This document shows, one piece after another, positions 46,583 through 54,946 of a stretch of DNA of 64,000 bases. Source of the DNA: Gammaproteobacteria bacterium (GTDB lineage: Bacteria > Pseudomonadota > Gammaproteobacteria > Magnimaribacterales > AG-339-G14). The stretch lies in the NCBI GenBank assembly GCA_019652555.1, contig BPAJ01000001.1:186001-250000 (forward strand), written 5' to 3'. Under the pieces are notes generated by a model that saw nothing but the letters and a program-made list of their open reading frames with translations, made no database searches and was not told the DNA's origin. A program made the position numbers and the translations under genes. Numbering within the stretch: position 1 is the stretch's first letter; each line of letters begins with the position of its first letter.

Positions 46583-47451
46583 GTATCTTAATTAATAAAG
46601 AAACTAAAGTAATTTGTCAGGGATTTACTGGAGCACAAGGCACATTGCATTGCAGTCAAGCGATAGAGTACGGAACCGATATTTTAGGTGGCGTGACTCC
46701 TGGTAAGGGCGGGCAAACCCATTTGGATCTTCCAGTCTTCAATTCCGTAAAAGAAGCAAAACAAGCCACTGAGGCAAATGCTAGTATAATTTTTGTTCCC
46801 GCCAAATTTTGTAAACCTTCAATAATTGAGGCAATAGAAAGCGGTATTGAATTGATAATCTGTATAACCGAAGGTATCCCAACTTTGGATATGTTAGAAG
46901 TTAAAGAACTAGCAGATAAGGAAGGCATAAGAATTATTGGTCCAAATTGTCCAGGAATAATTACGCCAGGCGAATGCAAATTAGGAATTATGCCGGGTTT
47001 CATTCATAGCCCTGGGAAGGTAGGAATTGTCTCAAGGTCAGGAACTCTTACTTACGAAGCAGTTGATCAGACTACCAAGGTAGGTCTCGGACAGTCTACT
47101 TGTGTGGGTATAGGAGGAGATCCGCTTCCCGGTACAAGCTTTATTGATGTTTTAAAGCTTTTTGAAGAAGATCCTCAAACAGAGGGAATTGTTATGGTAG
47201 GAGAAATTGGGGGTTCAGCTGAGGAGGAAGCCGCAGAATATATCAAAGAAAACGTCTCTAAGCCTGTTGTAGGTTATATTGCAGGAGTAAGCGCACCTCC
47301 CGGAAAAAGAATGGGCCATGCAGGTGCAATAATTTCTGGCGGCAAAGGAACTGCAGAAGACAAATTTAATGCTTTAGAAAGTGCTGGGGTAAGGACTGTT
47401 AAAAGTCCATCTGAAATAGGACAATCTATTTTAGAAGAAATGTCTCTTTAA
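46579..47451 (+). CDS. sucD: Succinyl-CoA synthetase alpha subunit
   Basis: CoA-binding and phospho-histidine subunit. [49 protein letters not shown] and the phosphorylated His in [15 protein letters not shown]. 290 aa. End of the sdhCDAB-sucCD operon. Confidence 0.97.
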   Translation: MSILINKETKVICQGFTGAQGTLHCSQAIEYGTDILGGVTPGKGGQTHLDLPVFNSVKEAKQATEANASIIFVPAKFCKPSIIEAIESGIELIICITEGIPTLDMLEVKELADKEGIRIIGPNCPGIITPGECKLGIMPGFIHSPGKVGIVSRSGTLTYEAVDQTTKVGLGQSTCVGIGGDPLPGTSFIDVLKLFEEDPQTEGIVMVGEIGGSAEEEAAEYIKENVSKPVVGYIAGVSAPPGKRMGHAGAIISGGKGTAEDKFNALESAGVRTVKSPSEIGQSILEEMSL

Positions 47452-47471
47452 GATTTTTTATTCTAAATCTT
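47450..47471. terminator. Candidate bidirectional terminator after sucD
   Basis: Perfect 7-bp inverted repeat AAGATTT / AAATCTT (47450-47456 and 47465-47471) with an eight-base T-rich loop, between the converging ends of sucD and the alpha-glucosidase gene. The stem is AT-rich, so stability is low. Confidence 0.35.
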
Positions 47472-49076
47472 AAAATCCGTCTTCGTTAAGAAACAAAATC
47501 CATAGGACGATAGATTTAATTTTTTTGAGTCTTGCCTGACCTGCTGAGATGGAAGAAAAGGTATGATTTTTCCATAAGTATTATCTATCGCAATTTCTCT
47601 TTGGGATAAATTAAACATACAGCAAATTTCTTTCTCATTTCCTCTATAAAAAATCAAAACTTTATTATTATTTTCAAAATAAATCTCTTCGGTAAAGAAG
47701 GATATTTTTTTTCTTAAAGAAATAAATGTTTTATAAAAATGATAGGTTGAGTCTCTATTTTTTAATTGCTTTTTAACAGAGTTGATAATTTGTTCTTTTT
47801 TAATTGGAAGCCATGGCTTTGCACTTGAAAAGCCAGCAAATTTCTTGCTTTCATCCCAAATCATGGGAGTTCTACATCCATCTCTACCAAAATCCATAGG
47901 CCAGAATTTTTTTCCAGGAGGATCTTTTATTTCATCAAATTCAATTTTGGTTTGAGTTTGACCAAGCTCTTCGCCCTGGTAAATGCATGGTGTTCCTTTC
48001 AATGACATGAGTAACGCACAAGTTAATTTTGCAAATTTTTGTCTATCTTTTTTTGTTTTATTCCACCTAGACAAATGCCTCACTACATCGTGATTGGAAA
48101 AACTCCATGTCGGCCACCCATCTTTAGTTTCTTTAAAAAATTTAGAAACAGTATTCCTTATGTGTTTTGGAGAAAATTCATCTCTGAGAAGATCAAAACT
48201 GTAAGCCATATGCAGCTTGTCATTGTTCGCAGTGTATTTGGCTTGTAATTCAACATTTGAAATTTCTCCAATCATCGTCGTTTCTTTATATTGATCTGTA
48301 AGCTTCCTTAGCTTTTTTAGGAATGCAAAATTATCCTTTTGATTAATTGAATATTTTAAATTTTGATAATAGTAAGGATTTTTTCCAGAAGCTCTTGATT
48401 TGATAGCAGGATTATTTCTTAATTTTTTATCATGAAAATAATAATTAGCAGTATCAAGCCTAAAGCCATCAACGCCTTTTTCTAGCCAAAACTTAACAGT
48501 TGAAAGTAACCATTTCTGAACTTCTAAGTTATGGAAGTTAAAGTCTGGTTGTGACTTTAAAAAATTATGTAAGTAATATTGTTCTCTACCGGTATCCCAT
48601 TCCCATGCAGAACCTCCAAAAACAGAAAGCCAATTGTTTGGAGGAGAGCCATCAGGTTTAGGATCAGCCCAGACATACCAATCCGATTTTGAATTATTTT
48701 TATTTGATTTACTGAGCTTAAAGAAAGGATGAGCATCAGAACTATGTGATAAAACTTGATCAATTATTACTTTAATTTTATTTTCTTTGGCTTTTTCTAT
48801 AAGTTTTTCAAAATCATGAATATTTCCGAATAAGGGATCAATGTCAGTGTAATTGGAAACATCGTAACCCATATCTTTCATAGGAGAGGTAAAAATTGGC
48901 GAAAGCCATATTGCATCAACACCTAACGAAGATAAGTAAGAAATTTTTTTGGATATTCCTTTGAGATCACCAATACCATTTCCAGAAGTGTCATTGAAAG
49001 AACGTGGATAAATCTGATAAATAACTCCTTTTTTCCACCAAGGGAGGTTAGTTTCTGAAGAAAACTTTTTAGTCAC
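47463..49076 (-). CDS. GH13 alpha-glucosidase
   Basis: 537-aa cytoplasmic glycoside hydrolase (no signal peptide) that would split alpha-glucosides such as maltose, isomaltose or sucrose-type sugars. Catalytic residues: nucleophile D208 (GFRLDTAN), acid/base E271 (IGEIS) and D330 (FSNHDVVR). The N-terminal YQIYPRSFNDTSGNGIGDL is typical of oligo-1,6-glucosidase/alpha-glucosidase members. Exact linkage preference is not readable. No sugar transporter or regulator is adjacent. Minus-strand accessory block between sucD and pdxB. Confidence 0.9.
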   Translation of the reverse strand: MTKKFSSETNLPWWKKGVIYQIYPRSFNDTSGNGIGDLKGISKKISYLSSLGVDAIWLSPIFTSPMKDMGYDVSNYTDIDPLFGNIHDFEKLIEKAKENKIKVIIDQVLSHSSDAHPFFKLSKSNKNNSKSDWYVWADPKPDGSPPNNWLSVFGGSAWEWDTGREQYYLHNFLKSQPDFNFHNLEVQKWLLSTVKFWLEKGVDGFRLDTANYYFHDKKLRNNPAIKSRASGKNPYYYQNLKYSINQKDNFAFLKKLRKLTDQYKETTMIGEISNVELQAKYTANNDKLHMAYSFDLLRDEFSPKHIRNTVSKFFKETKDGWPTWSFSNHDVVRHLSRWNKTKKDRQKFAKLTCALLMSLKGTPCIYQGEELGQTQTKIEFDEIKDPPGKKFWPMDFGRDGCRTPMIWDESKKFAGFSSAKPWLPIKKEQIINSVKKQLKNRDSTYHFYKTFISLRKKISFFTEEIYFENNNKVLIFYRGNEKEICCMFNLSQREIAIDNTYGKIIPFLPSQQVRQDSKKLNLSSYGFCFLTKTDFKI

Positions 49077-50106
49077 TCACTTTTATAAGTTGTTTTCCAA
49101 AATTCTTACCGCTTAATACATCTCTTAACCCCTGAGGAGCATTCTCGATACCTTCTAAGACGGTTTCTTTGTATTTTATTTTACCTTGACGCATCCATTC
49201 GGCTAACTCACGTGTTGCCTGTTCCCACTTTTCATTAAATTCTGTAACCACAAAAAATCTATGTTCTGGCGCTGGATCTAAATTCCCAAAGATATCAAAG
49301 GGAGTCTCAGGCAACTCGCTGCTTTCTGAGATATTTGAATTAAAGGAATTATAGGCTGAGATAAAGCCACAAATTGGAACTCTCGCTCCAGGATTGAGAA
49401 GCTCAGCAACTGCTTTTGAAACTTCTCCACCAACGTTTTCAAAATAGATATCTATCCCATCTGAACAAGCCTTAGATAAGTCATCTCTAAATGTTTTTGA
49501 TTTATAGTCAATGGCATAATCTAATCCCATCACATCCTTAACAAAATCACATTTTTTCTTTCCGCCTGCGATACCTACAGTTTTACAACCAATAAGTTTA
49601 GCCATTTGACCAACGACAGAGCCCACAGCTCCAGAGGCTGCAGATACAACTACGGTATCACTTTCCTTTACCTTTCCTACTTCTTTAAGTCCAAAATAAG
49701 CAGTTCTACCCGGCATGCCTGCTGGTCCTAAAAAAGATTGTATTGGAGCCAAGTCAGGATAAATTCTCATTAATGCAGGATTATCATCATTACATCTAAT
49801 GAAAGACTGCCAACCCAAGTGAGCTGCAACGTAATCTCCAATTTGGAATTTCTCTGATCTGGATTGAATTACTTGTCCAACACTTTCGCCTGTCATTACC
49901 TCTCCTATTGCAACAGGCTCGGTATAAGATTTCATATCGTTCATTCTGCCTCGCATGTATGGATCAATAGAGAGATACATCACCTTTATTAAGATTTGAT
50001 TCTCATCAAGATCTTTTATAGAAGCCTCTTCTAATTTCCAACATTCATCTTCCGGCATGCCTTCAGGTCTTTTTGCTAAGACCCATCTCTTATTAATTTT
50101 TTCCAT
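49069..50106 (-). CDS. NADP-dependent MDR-family reductase (CurA/leukotriene B4 dehydrogenase type)
   Basis: 345-aa zinc-free medium-chain reductase. N-terminal YLSIDPYMRGRM and nucleotide-binding VVSAASGAVGSVVGQMAKL with GIAGG are typical of the group that reduces 2-alkenals or enones with NADPH. Substrate unknown. Overlaps the alpha-glucosidase gene by eight bases, so both may be in one transcript. Confidence 0.88.
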   Translation of the reverse strand: MEKINKRWVLAKRPEGMPEDECWKLEEASIKDLDENQILIKVMYLSIDPYMRGRMNDMKSYTEPVAIGEVMTGESVGQVIQSRSEKFQIGDYVAAHLGWQSFIRCNDDNPALMRIYPDLAPIQSFLGPAGMPGRTAYFGLKEVGKVKESDTVVVSAASGAVGSVVGQMAKLIGCKTVGIAGGKKKCDFVKDVMGLDYAIDYKSKTFRDDLSKACSDGIDIYFENVGGEVSKAVAELLNPGARVPICGFISAYNSFNSNISESSELPETPFDIFGNLDPAPEHRFFVVTEFNEKWEQATRELAEWMRQGKIKYKETVLEGIENAPQGLRDVLSGKNFGKQLIKVSD

Positions 50107-50111
50107 ATTCC

Positions 50112-50333
50112 TTATTCTCCCTTTTTTACTCTGAATGTAATGATTCCGTCTTCCTCAGAAAAAGATATCAACGAATGATTAAGATATTCACAGAACTTTT
50201 TAACATCTTTAATTGCAGTAGGATCTGTGGCTATGAGAGTCACTTCATCACCTTTTTTAGCTTCATGAATAGATTGATGAAGAAGCATTATTGGCTCAGG
50301 ACATTTAAGACCTTTGGCATCTATTTCAATCAT
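50112..50333 (-). CDS. tusA: TusA-family sulfurtransferase
   Basis: 73-aa sulfur carrier with the persulfide Cys in KCPEPIMLL (C11), and the DPTAIKDVKKFC segment. It would accept sulfur from IscS for tRNA 2-thiouridine or cofactor synthesis. TusBCDE are not nearby. One base separates it from the MATE gene. Confidence 0.9.
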   Translation of the reverse strand: MIEIDAKGLKCPEPIMLLHQSIHEAKKGDEVTLIATDPTAIKDVKKFCEYLNHSLISFSEEDGIITFRVKKGE

Positions 50334-51743
50334 TCAAGAATTTAAGACAAATCTACTTCTACCTCTACCAGTAGTATAATTAACTCTTGCAATAACAAAA
50401 GCTGCCGAAACAAAAAGGCCAACAGTCAAACCAATCCACATACCTGGTGCCCCAATAGGATCAGAAAAGAAGTCTGTCATTGACAGGGTATATCCTATTG
50501 GCATTCCAATAATCCAATAAGCGATAAACATAAAAAAGAATAAAATCTGAGTATCTTTAAAGCCCCTCAAAGCACCAACGCCAGCAAAGTTTAGCCCATC
50601 TGCAATCTGGAATATGGCAGCAATTATTAATAATGTAGCTGCTAAATTTACAATTTCGATATCTGGATTGAAGAAGCTTGCTAGGTAATTACCAAACTCT
50701 ATGAGGACAAAGGTATTTATAATTGCCAAAAACAAGGCAAAAAACATAGCAAAAAATGAAGAATATCTTGCTCTATCTAATGAGTTTGACCCTACTAAAT
50801 TTCCAACTCTAACATTAGCTGCTAAGCCTATTGATAGGGGCAACATGAAAGTTAAAGTAGTTACTTGCATGGCAATTGCATGAGCAGAAATAACATTTTC
50901 ACCAAGCCTGCTTAAAATCAAACCTGCTCCACTAAAAACAGCTATTTCTATGAATAAGGTTCCACCAATTGGTATTCCAAGTTTTATGATTTCAGAAATT
51001 TGTTTTGGATTAGGAGCTTCAAAATTCTCAAAAAATCTAATTTCTTTAAAGAACTTTGAAAAATAAATGTATCCAAGAATGATTAAAAGAGAAGACCACG
51101 AAGAAATTAAAAATGCTATGCCACAACCTTTACCACCCAATTCAGGGAAGCCAAACTTACCAAAAATCAAAACATAATTCACTAGAGCATTTATTAAGAC
51201 CATCACAACATTTATGTAAGTAATGGGAAGTGGTTTTTTCATACCCTCACACATGGATCTTAAGGGTTGAAATAAAAACATTGCCGGAGCACCAATCATC
51301 AACCCAAATAAATAATCCTTTGTAATGGTCTTTACTTCTTCGGGAGTACCTAAAATATTAAGAAGTGAATCTGCATTTAACGTGTAAACGACAAATAAAA
51401 GAATTAAGGGGATTGCTAGCCAATAAGATTGCTTTACGATGGGTCCAATTTGTGTAATTTGCTTTGCGCCATAAAATTGAGCAACAAAAGAAGTAACGAT
51501 AAACAATACTCCTGCGATCCCAAAATAAGCAGGCCAAAAAAGCATATTACCTATAGCAACAGCAGCCTGATCAACAGTATTGTAATTACCAGTCATTAAA
51601 GCAGAAATTATTCCAGTAGCGTGAGCTGCTAATTGAGTCAAAAGCATTGGAGTAGCTAATTTAAAATACTCTTTGGCTTCTTCTGAAGCCATTGAATTTT
51701 TTATGACGCTATCTTCTGTAGAAGTGTTGAGGGTTTCTTTCAT
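50334..51743 (-). CDS. MATE-family multidrug/Na+ efflux transporter
   Basis: 469 aa with about 12 transmembrane helices in two related halves, as in NorM. TPMLLTQLAAHATGIISALMTG at the N-terminus and PIGGTLFIEIAVFSGAGLIL in the second half are typical MATE segments. Substrate not predictable. Transcribed away from the acyltransferase gene. Confidence 0.92.
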   Translation of the reverse strand: MKETLNTSTEDSVIKNSMASEEAKEYFKLATPMLLTQLAAHATGIISALMTGNYNTVDQAAVAIGNMLFWPAYFGIAGVLFIVTSFVAQFYGAKQITQIGPIVKQSYWLAIPLILLFVVYTLNADSLLNILGTPEEVKTITKDYLFGLMIGAPAMFLFQPLRSMCEGMKKPLPITYINVVMVLINALVNYVLIFGKFGFPELGGKGCGIAFLISSWSSLLIILGYIYFSKFFKEIRFFENFEAPNPKQISEIIKLGIPIGGTLFIEIAVFSGAGLILSRLGENVISAHAIAMQVTTLTFMLPLSIGLAANVRVGNLVGSNSLDRARYSSFFAMFFALFLAIINTFVLIEFGNYLASFFNPDIEIVNLAATLLIIAAIFQIADGLNFAGVGALRGFKDTQILFFFMFIAYWIIGMPIGYTLSMTDFFSDPIGAPGMWIGLTVGLFVSAAFVIARVNYTTGRGRSRFVLNS

Positions 51744-51789
51744 AGAATCGCTGTATCATACATGATGTAAAAATATCTGGAGATTAAAA

Positions 51790-52512
51790 ATTAGAAAAGA
51801 CAATAGACCTTTTTGGCTTAAAAGAATTCATTGGTGGTTTGATCAACAATACATAAAAAAAATTATCACTCCTCAATTTGATCATTTGGGAACCAGCCCT
51901 CTTATTTTGGGTGTTAAATATCTTCACGTATCTGGTAAAAACATATCGGTTGGAGATTTCGCAACTTTTATAACATCCCCAGATGCTCATGTTCACATTA
52001 CTACATGGAATGCAGACAAACACGATGGAAAAATAGAAGCAGGCAAGTTTTGTTTGTTTAGTCCAGGAGTAAGAATTTCTGCAGCTACTTCAATAAAAAT
52101 TGGAGATTCATGTATGTTTGCCAATGGGGCATACATTTCCGACTCTGATTGGCATGGAATTTATGATAGAGCTTTGCCTGTTGGAAAGTCTTTAGAAGTA
52201 GTTCTAGAAGACAACGTTTGGATAGGAGATAGTGCAATTGTTAACAAAGGGGTGAGAATTGGAAAAAATAGCATTGTTGGCGCTGGATCGGTAGTGGTTA
52301 AAGATGTTCCTCCAAATGTTGTAGTTGCCGGCAATCCTGCAAAAGTAGTAAAAGAATTAGATGAGAATGAAAAAATGATATCCAGAGCAGATATGTTTTC
52401 TTCCCCTAAAGAATTAGATGATTTATATCTCAAAATCGATCAAATCAGTCTTAAAAACAATTCTTTTTTTGGCTGGATAAAAAGTAAGTTGCTGCCCAAC
52501 AAAAACAATTGA
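51790..52512 (+). CDS. Left-handed beta-helix acyltransferase, possible ATT start
   Basis: Hexapeptide-repeat acyltransferase of the maltose/galactoside acetyltransferase-like group. Repeats run through [19 protein letters not shown] (the catalytic His), [18 protein letters not shown] and [15 protein letters not shown], followed by [12 protein letters not shown]. The acceptor is unknown. The first usual start is a TTG at 51886, but the open frame continues upstream with a plausible sequence ([15 protein letters not shown]). At 51790 an ATT lies seven bases after GGAG (51779-51782). No ATG, GTG or TTG exists in this frame between the stop at 51763 and 51886. From 51790 it is 240 aa, from 51886 208 aa. 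Confidence 0.8.
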   Translation: MRKDNRPFWLKRIHWWFDQQYIKKIITPQFDHLGTSPLILGVKYLHVSGKNISVGDFATFITSPDAHVHITTWNADKHDGKIEAGKFCLFSPGVRISAATSIKIGDSCMFANGAYISDSDWHGIYDRALPVGKSLEVVLEDNVWIGDSAIVNKGVRIGKNSIVGAGSVVVKDVPPNVVVAGNPAKVVKELDENEKMISRADMFSSPKELDDLYLKIDQISLKNNSFFGWIKSKLLPNKNN

Positions 52513-53615
52513 TGAATATTGTTATTAATAAAGACTTGCACGAGTTAACTAAGACATTTGAAAGTAATTCTAAATTCAATGTTCGAAGCCTTGCCTCTCA
52601 CGAAATCTCAAATCAAGCTATCAAAGATTCCGATGCTGTCTTTTTGAGATCTACGACGAAAATCAACGAAGAATTGTTAGATAACACAAATGTAAAATTT
52701 GTTGCTTCTTTAACTTCAGGAGAAGATCACATAGATCAAGATTACTTTAAAAACTCAAATATTCATCTTTCTACAGGAAAGGGCGGAAATGCATTAGCTG
52801 TCATTGAATATTTATTAAGTGTCTTATCTGTCTTGATTATTGGCAATAAAATTAAGCCCTATGAGACAAAGTTTGGCATTATCGGATTTGGCAATATTGG
52901 TAAAAGATTCAAAAATATTTTGGATGAAATTAATTTTCCTTGTTGTATTTATGATCCATATTTTCCCAAAGTATCCTCTAGCCTTGATGAAGTTTTATCC
53001 TCAGAAGTAATTTCCTTAAACTGTTCTTATTCAAAAACTGGAAAATTTCCATCTCATAATCTTTTAGATGTAAATTTTCTGAATGAAATGAAAGATGATC
53101 AATTTTTAATTAATTCTTCAAGGGGCGAAGTTTTAAGTGATGAGTACTACTTATCAAAAAAATCAGATAATTTTATTTTTGATGTATGGCCTAATGAACC
53201 CAATCTTAACTTAACAAAGTTTAAAAAGCCTTATATCGCGACTCCCCATATTGCTGGAAAAACAATGAGCGCAGAAAATAAATTCAATGAAAAAGCTTTA
53301 AGTGAATTTAATAATTTCTTTAATGAAAATCTAGAGGCAATCGAACCTAAGAGATTTATAGATTTTACAATAGATAATTCCATAGAAGAGGAAATGGATG
53401 TCTTTGGAATTCCACCTTCAATCTTTCTAAAAATTTATGATGTTAAAAGAGATGATTTCGCCTTTAAAAGTTTTTTCAAAACAAAACAAGATCCAAGGGA
53501 TTTTCAGGAATTAAGAACTTCACTCAAAAGGCTAGGTTTCAATAATCATAAAATAGTTGGTGATTTAGGCAGTGCAGCCAAAACAAAATTAGAGCTTTTT
53601 GGATTCAGACTTTAA
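52512..53615 (+). CDS. pdxB: Erythronate-4-phosphate dehydrogenase
   Basis: Second step of DXP-independent pyridoxal phosphate synthesis. D-2-hydroxyacid dehydrogenase fold: FGIIGFGNIGKRF (NAD site), NSSRGEV (catalytic Arg), WPNEPNL (Glu) and TPHIAGKTMSAE (catalytic His), plus a C-terminal PdxB dimerisation domain. 367 aa. ATG at 52512 overlaps the upstream stop. Confidence 0.92.
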   Translation: MNIVINKDLHELTKTFESNSKFNVRSLASHEISNQAIKDSDAVFLRSTTKINEELLDNTNVKFVASLTSGEDHIDQDYFKNSNIHLSTGKGGNALAVIEYLLSVLSVLIIGNKIKPYETKFGIIGFGNIGKRFKNILDEINFPCCIYDPYFPKVSSSLDEVLSSEVISLNCSYSKTGKFPSHNLLDVNFLNEMKDDQFLINSSRGEVLSDEYYLSKKSDNFIFDVWPNEPNLNLTKFKKPYIATPHIAGKTMSAENKFNEKALSEFNNFFNENLEAIEPKRFIDFTIDNSIEEEMDVFGIPPSIFLKIYDVKRDDFAFKSFFKTKQDPRDFQELRTSLKRLGFNNHKIVGDLGSAAKTKLELFGFRL

Positions 53616-53641
53616 GAAAGGCATGAATTGTCTAGTATAAT
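53612..53641 (+). promoter_or_regulatory. Candidate promoter of the desaturase gene (leaderless)
   Basis: TATAAT at 53636-53641 with TTAAGA (53612-53617) 18 bases upstream. The ATG of the desaturase is at 53648, about where transcription should begin, so the message may have no 5' leader. No Shine-Dalgarno sequence is visible before the ATG. Confidence 0.45.
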
Positions 53642-53647
53642 AAACCA

Positions 53648-54559
53648 ATGATTAACCCAAATACTCTTCTTTCTGAAGAAGAAATTGCCATTTTGAGAGA
53701 TTCTAAGGATTGGAGGAATTATTTAGCTATTTTTAGTATTTGGGCTCAAATTGCTCTTGGTTTTTTCATTTTTTCTTTTTCACCAGGTATCTTAACCTTT
53801 CTGGTTGCCGCTCTTATTATCGGAACCAGGCAGTTTGCCCTGGTAGTAATGATGCACGATGGCGCTCATAATTTGATTTCAAAGAATAAAAAGATTAACG
53901 ACTTTATTTCTCAGTGGCTTTGCGCCTATCCAATGATGACAGAAACGGTAAGTTATAGAAAATATCACTTAATACACCACAAACATACGGAAACTGATTT
54001 AGATCCTGATAAAAGCCTGACCGATCCTTTTCCAGTATCAAAAAAAAGCTTTTCTCGAAAAGTATTAAGAGATTTAACTGGGATATCTGGTTTGAGGCGT
54101 TATTTTGGATACTTGTATTCAGCATGGGGCGTAAATGAAAATACTTTTTTTGGACATCTTAAGCATTTTGTTTCTTCACTTTATGGTTTCTTAATTTGTC
54201 AGCTAATAATTTTTTCGACATTAACTTTTTTTAATGTGCCATGGCTATATTTGCTTTTGTGGTGGATACCAAAATTAACAATTTTCAGTTTGTTTTACAG
54301 GCTAAGAAGCATCTCAGAGCACGCTTGTACATCTGGACAAGACGACTTTACTCATACCAGAACAACCTTATCTTCAAATTTTGTAAGATATTTCATTGCG
54401 CCTCTGAATGTAAATTATCATCTTGAGCATCATCTATTTATGTTTTGTCCATGGTATAACCTTCCTAAAGCTCACGAAATGCTGAAAGAAAAAGATTTCT
54501 ACAAAGATTTAGAAATTGAAAATGGTTACTTCAACGTTTTTAAAAAAGTAATTATCTAG
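53648..54559 (+). CDS. Membrane fatty-acid desaturase family protein
   Basis: 303-aa membrane di-iron enzyme with three histidine boxes: HDGAH (about residue 71), HLIHHKH (about 106) and HLEHH (about 257), and about four hydrophobic helices. It may introduce double bonds in lipids or hydroxylate/ketolate related hydrophobic substrates; beta-carotene ketolases share this fold. Probably begins a short operon with msrB and murJ. Confidence 0.85.
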   Translation: MINPNTLLSEEEIAILRDSKDWRNYLAIFSIWAQIALGFFIFSFSPGILTFLVAALIIGTRQFALVVMMHDGAHNLISKNKKINDFISQWLCAYPMMTETVSYRKYHLIHHKHTETDLDPDKSLTDPFPVSKKSFSRKVLRDLTGISGLRRYFGYLYSAWGVNENTFFGHLKHFVSSLYGFLICQLIIFSTLTFFNVPWLYLLLWWIPKLTIFSLFYRLRSISEHACTSGQDDFTHTRTTLSSNFVRYFIAPLNVNYHLEHHLFMFCPWYNLPKAHEMLKEKDFYKDLEIENGYFNVFKKVII

Positions 54560-54560
54560 A

Positions 54561-54944
54561 ATGAATAAAGAAGATCTCAAAGATAAGATTTCTAAAGCAT
54601 CTTACATAGTCACTCAAGAGCATGGAACTGAAGCACCTTTTTCTGGCGAACTTTTGGATACAAAAGAGGAAGGTATTTTTACTTGTGTTTGTTGTGGCAA
54701 CGAGCTTTTTTCCTCAGATACAAAATATGATTCCGGAACTGGATGGCCAAGCTTTTGGGATGTTCTTAATGAAAATTCTGTTGGTGAAGAAATTGATAAA
54801 AGTCATGGGATGATTCGAACAGAAGTGCATTGCCAAAAGTGCAATGCTCATTTAGGACATTTGTTTCCTGATGGGCCGATGCCTACAGGAAAAAGGTATT
54901 GTATGAATTCTGTTGCAATGCAGTTTAAAAAATCTGATAAATAA
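54561..54944 (+). CDS. msrB: Peptide-methionine (R)-S-oxide reductase
   Basis: Reduces methionine-R-sulfoxide in damaged proteins. Zinc CxxC pairs (CVCCGN and CQKCNAHLGH), GTGWPSF and the catalytic Cys in KRYCMNSVA. 127 aa. One base after the desaturase stop. Confidence 0.95.
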   Translation: MNKEDLKDKISKASYIVTQEHGTEAPFSGELLDTKEEGIFTCVCCGNELFSSDTKYDSGTGWPSFWDVLNENSVGEEIDKSHGMIRTEVHCQKCNAHLGHLFPDGPMPTGKRYCMNSVAMQFKKSDK

Positions 54945-54946
54945 AG

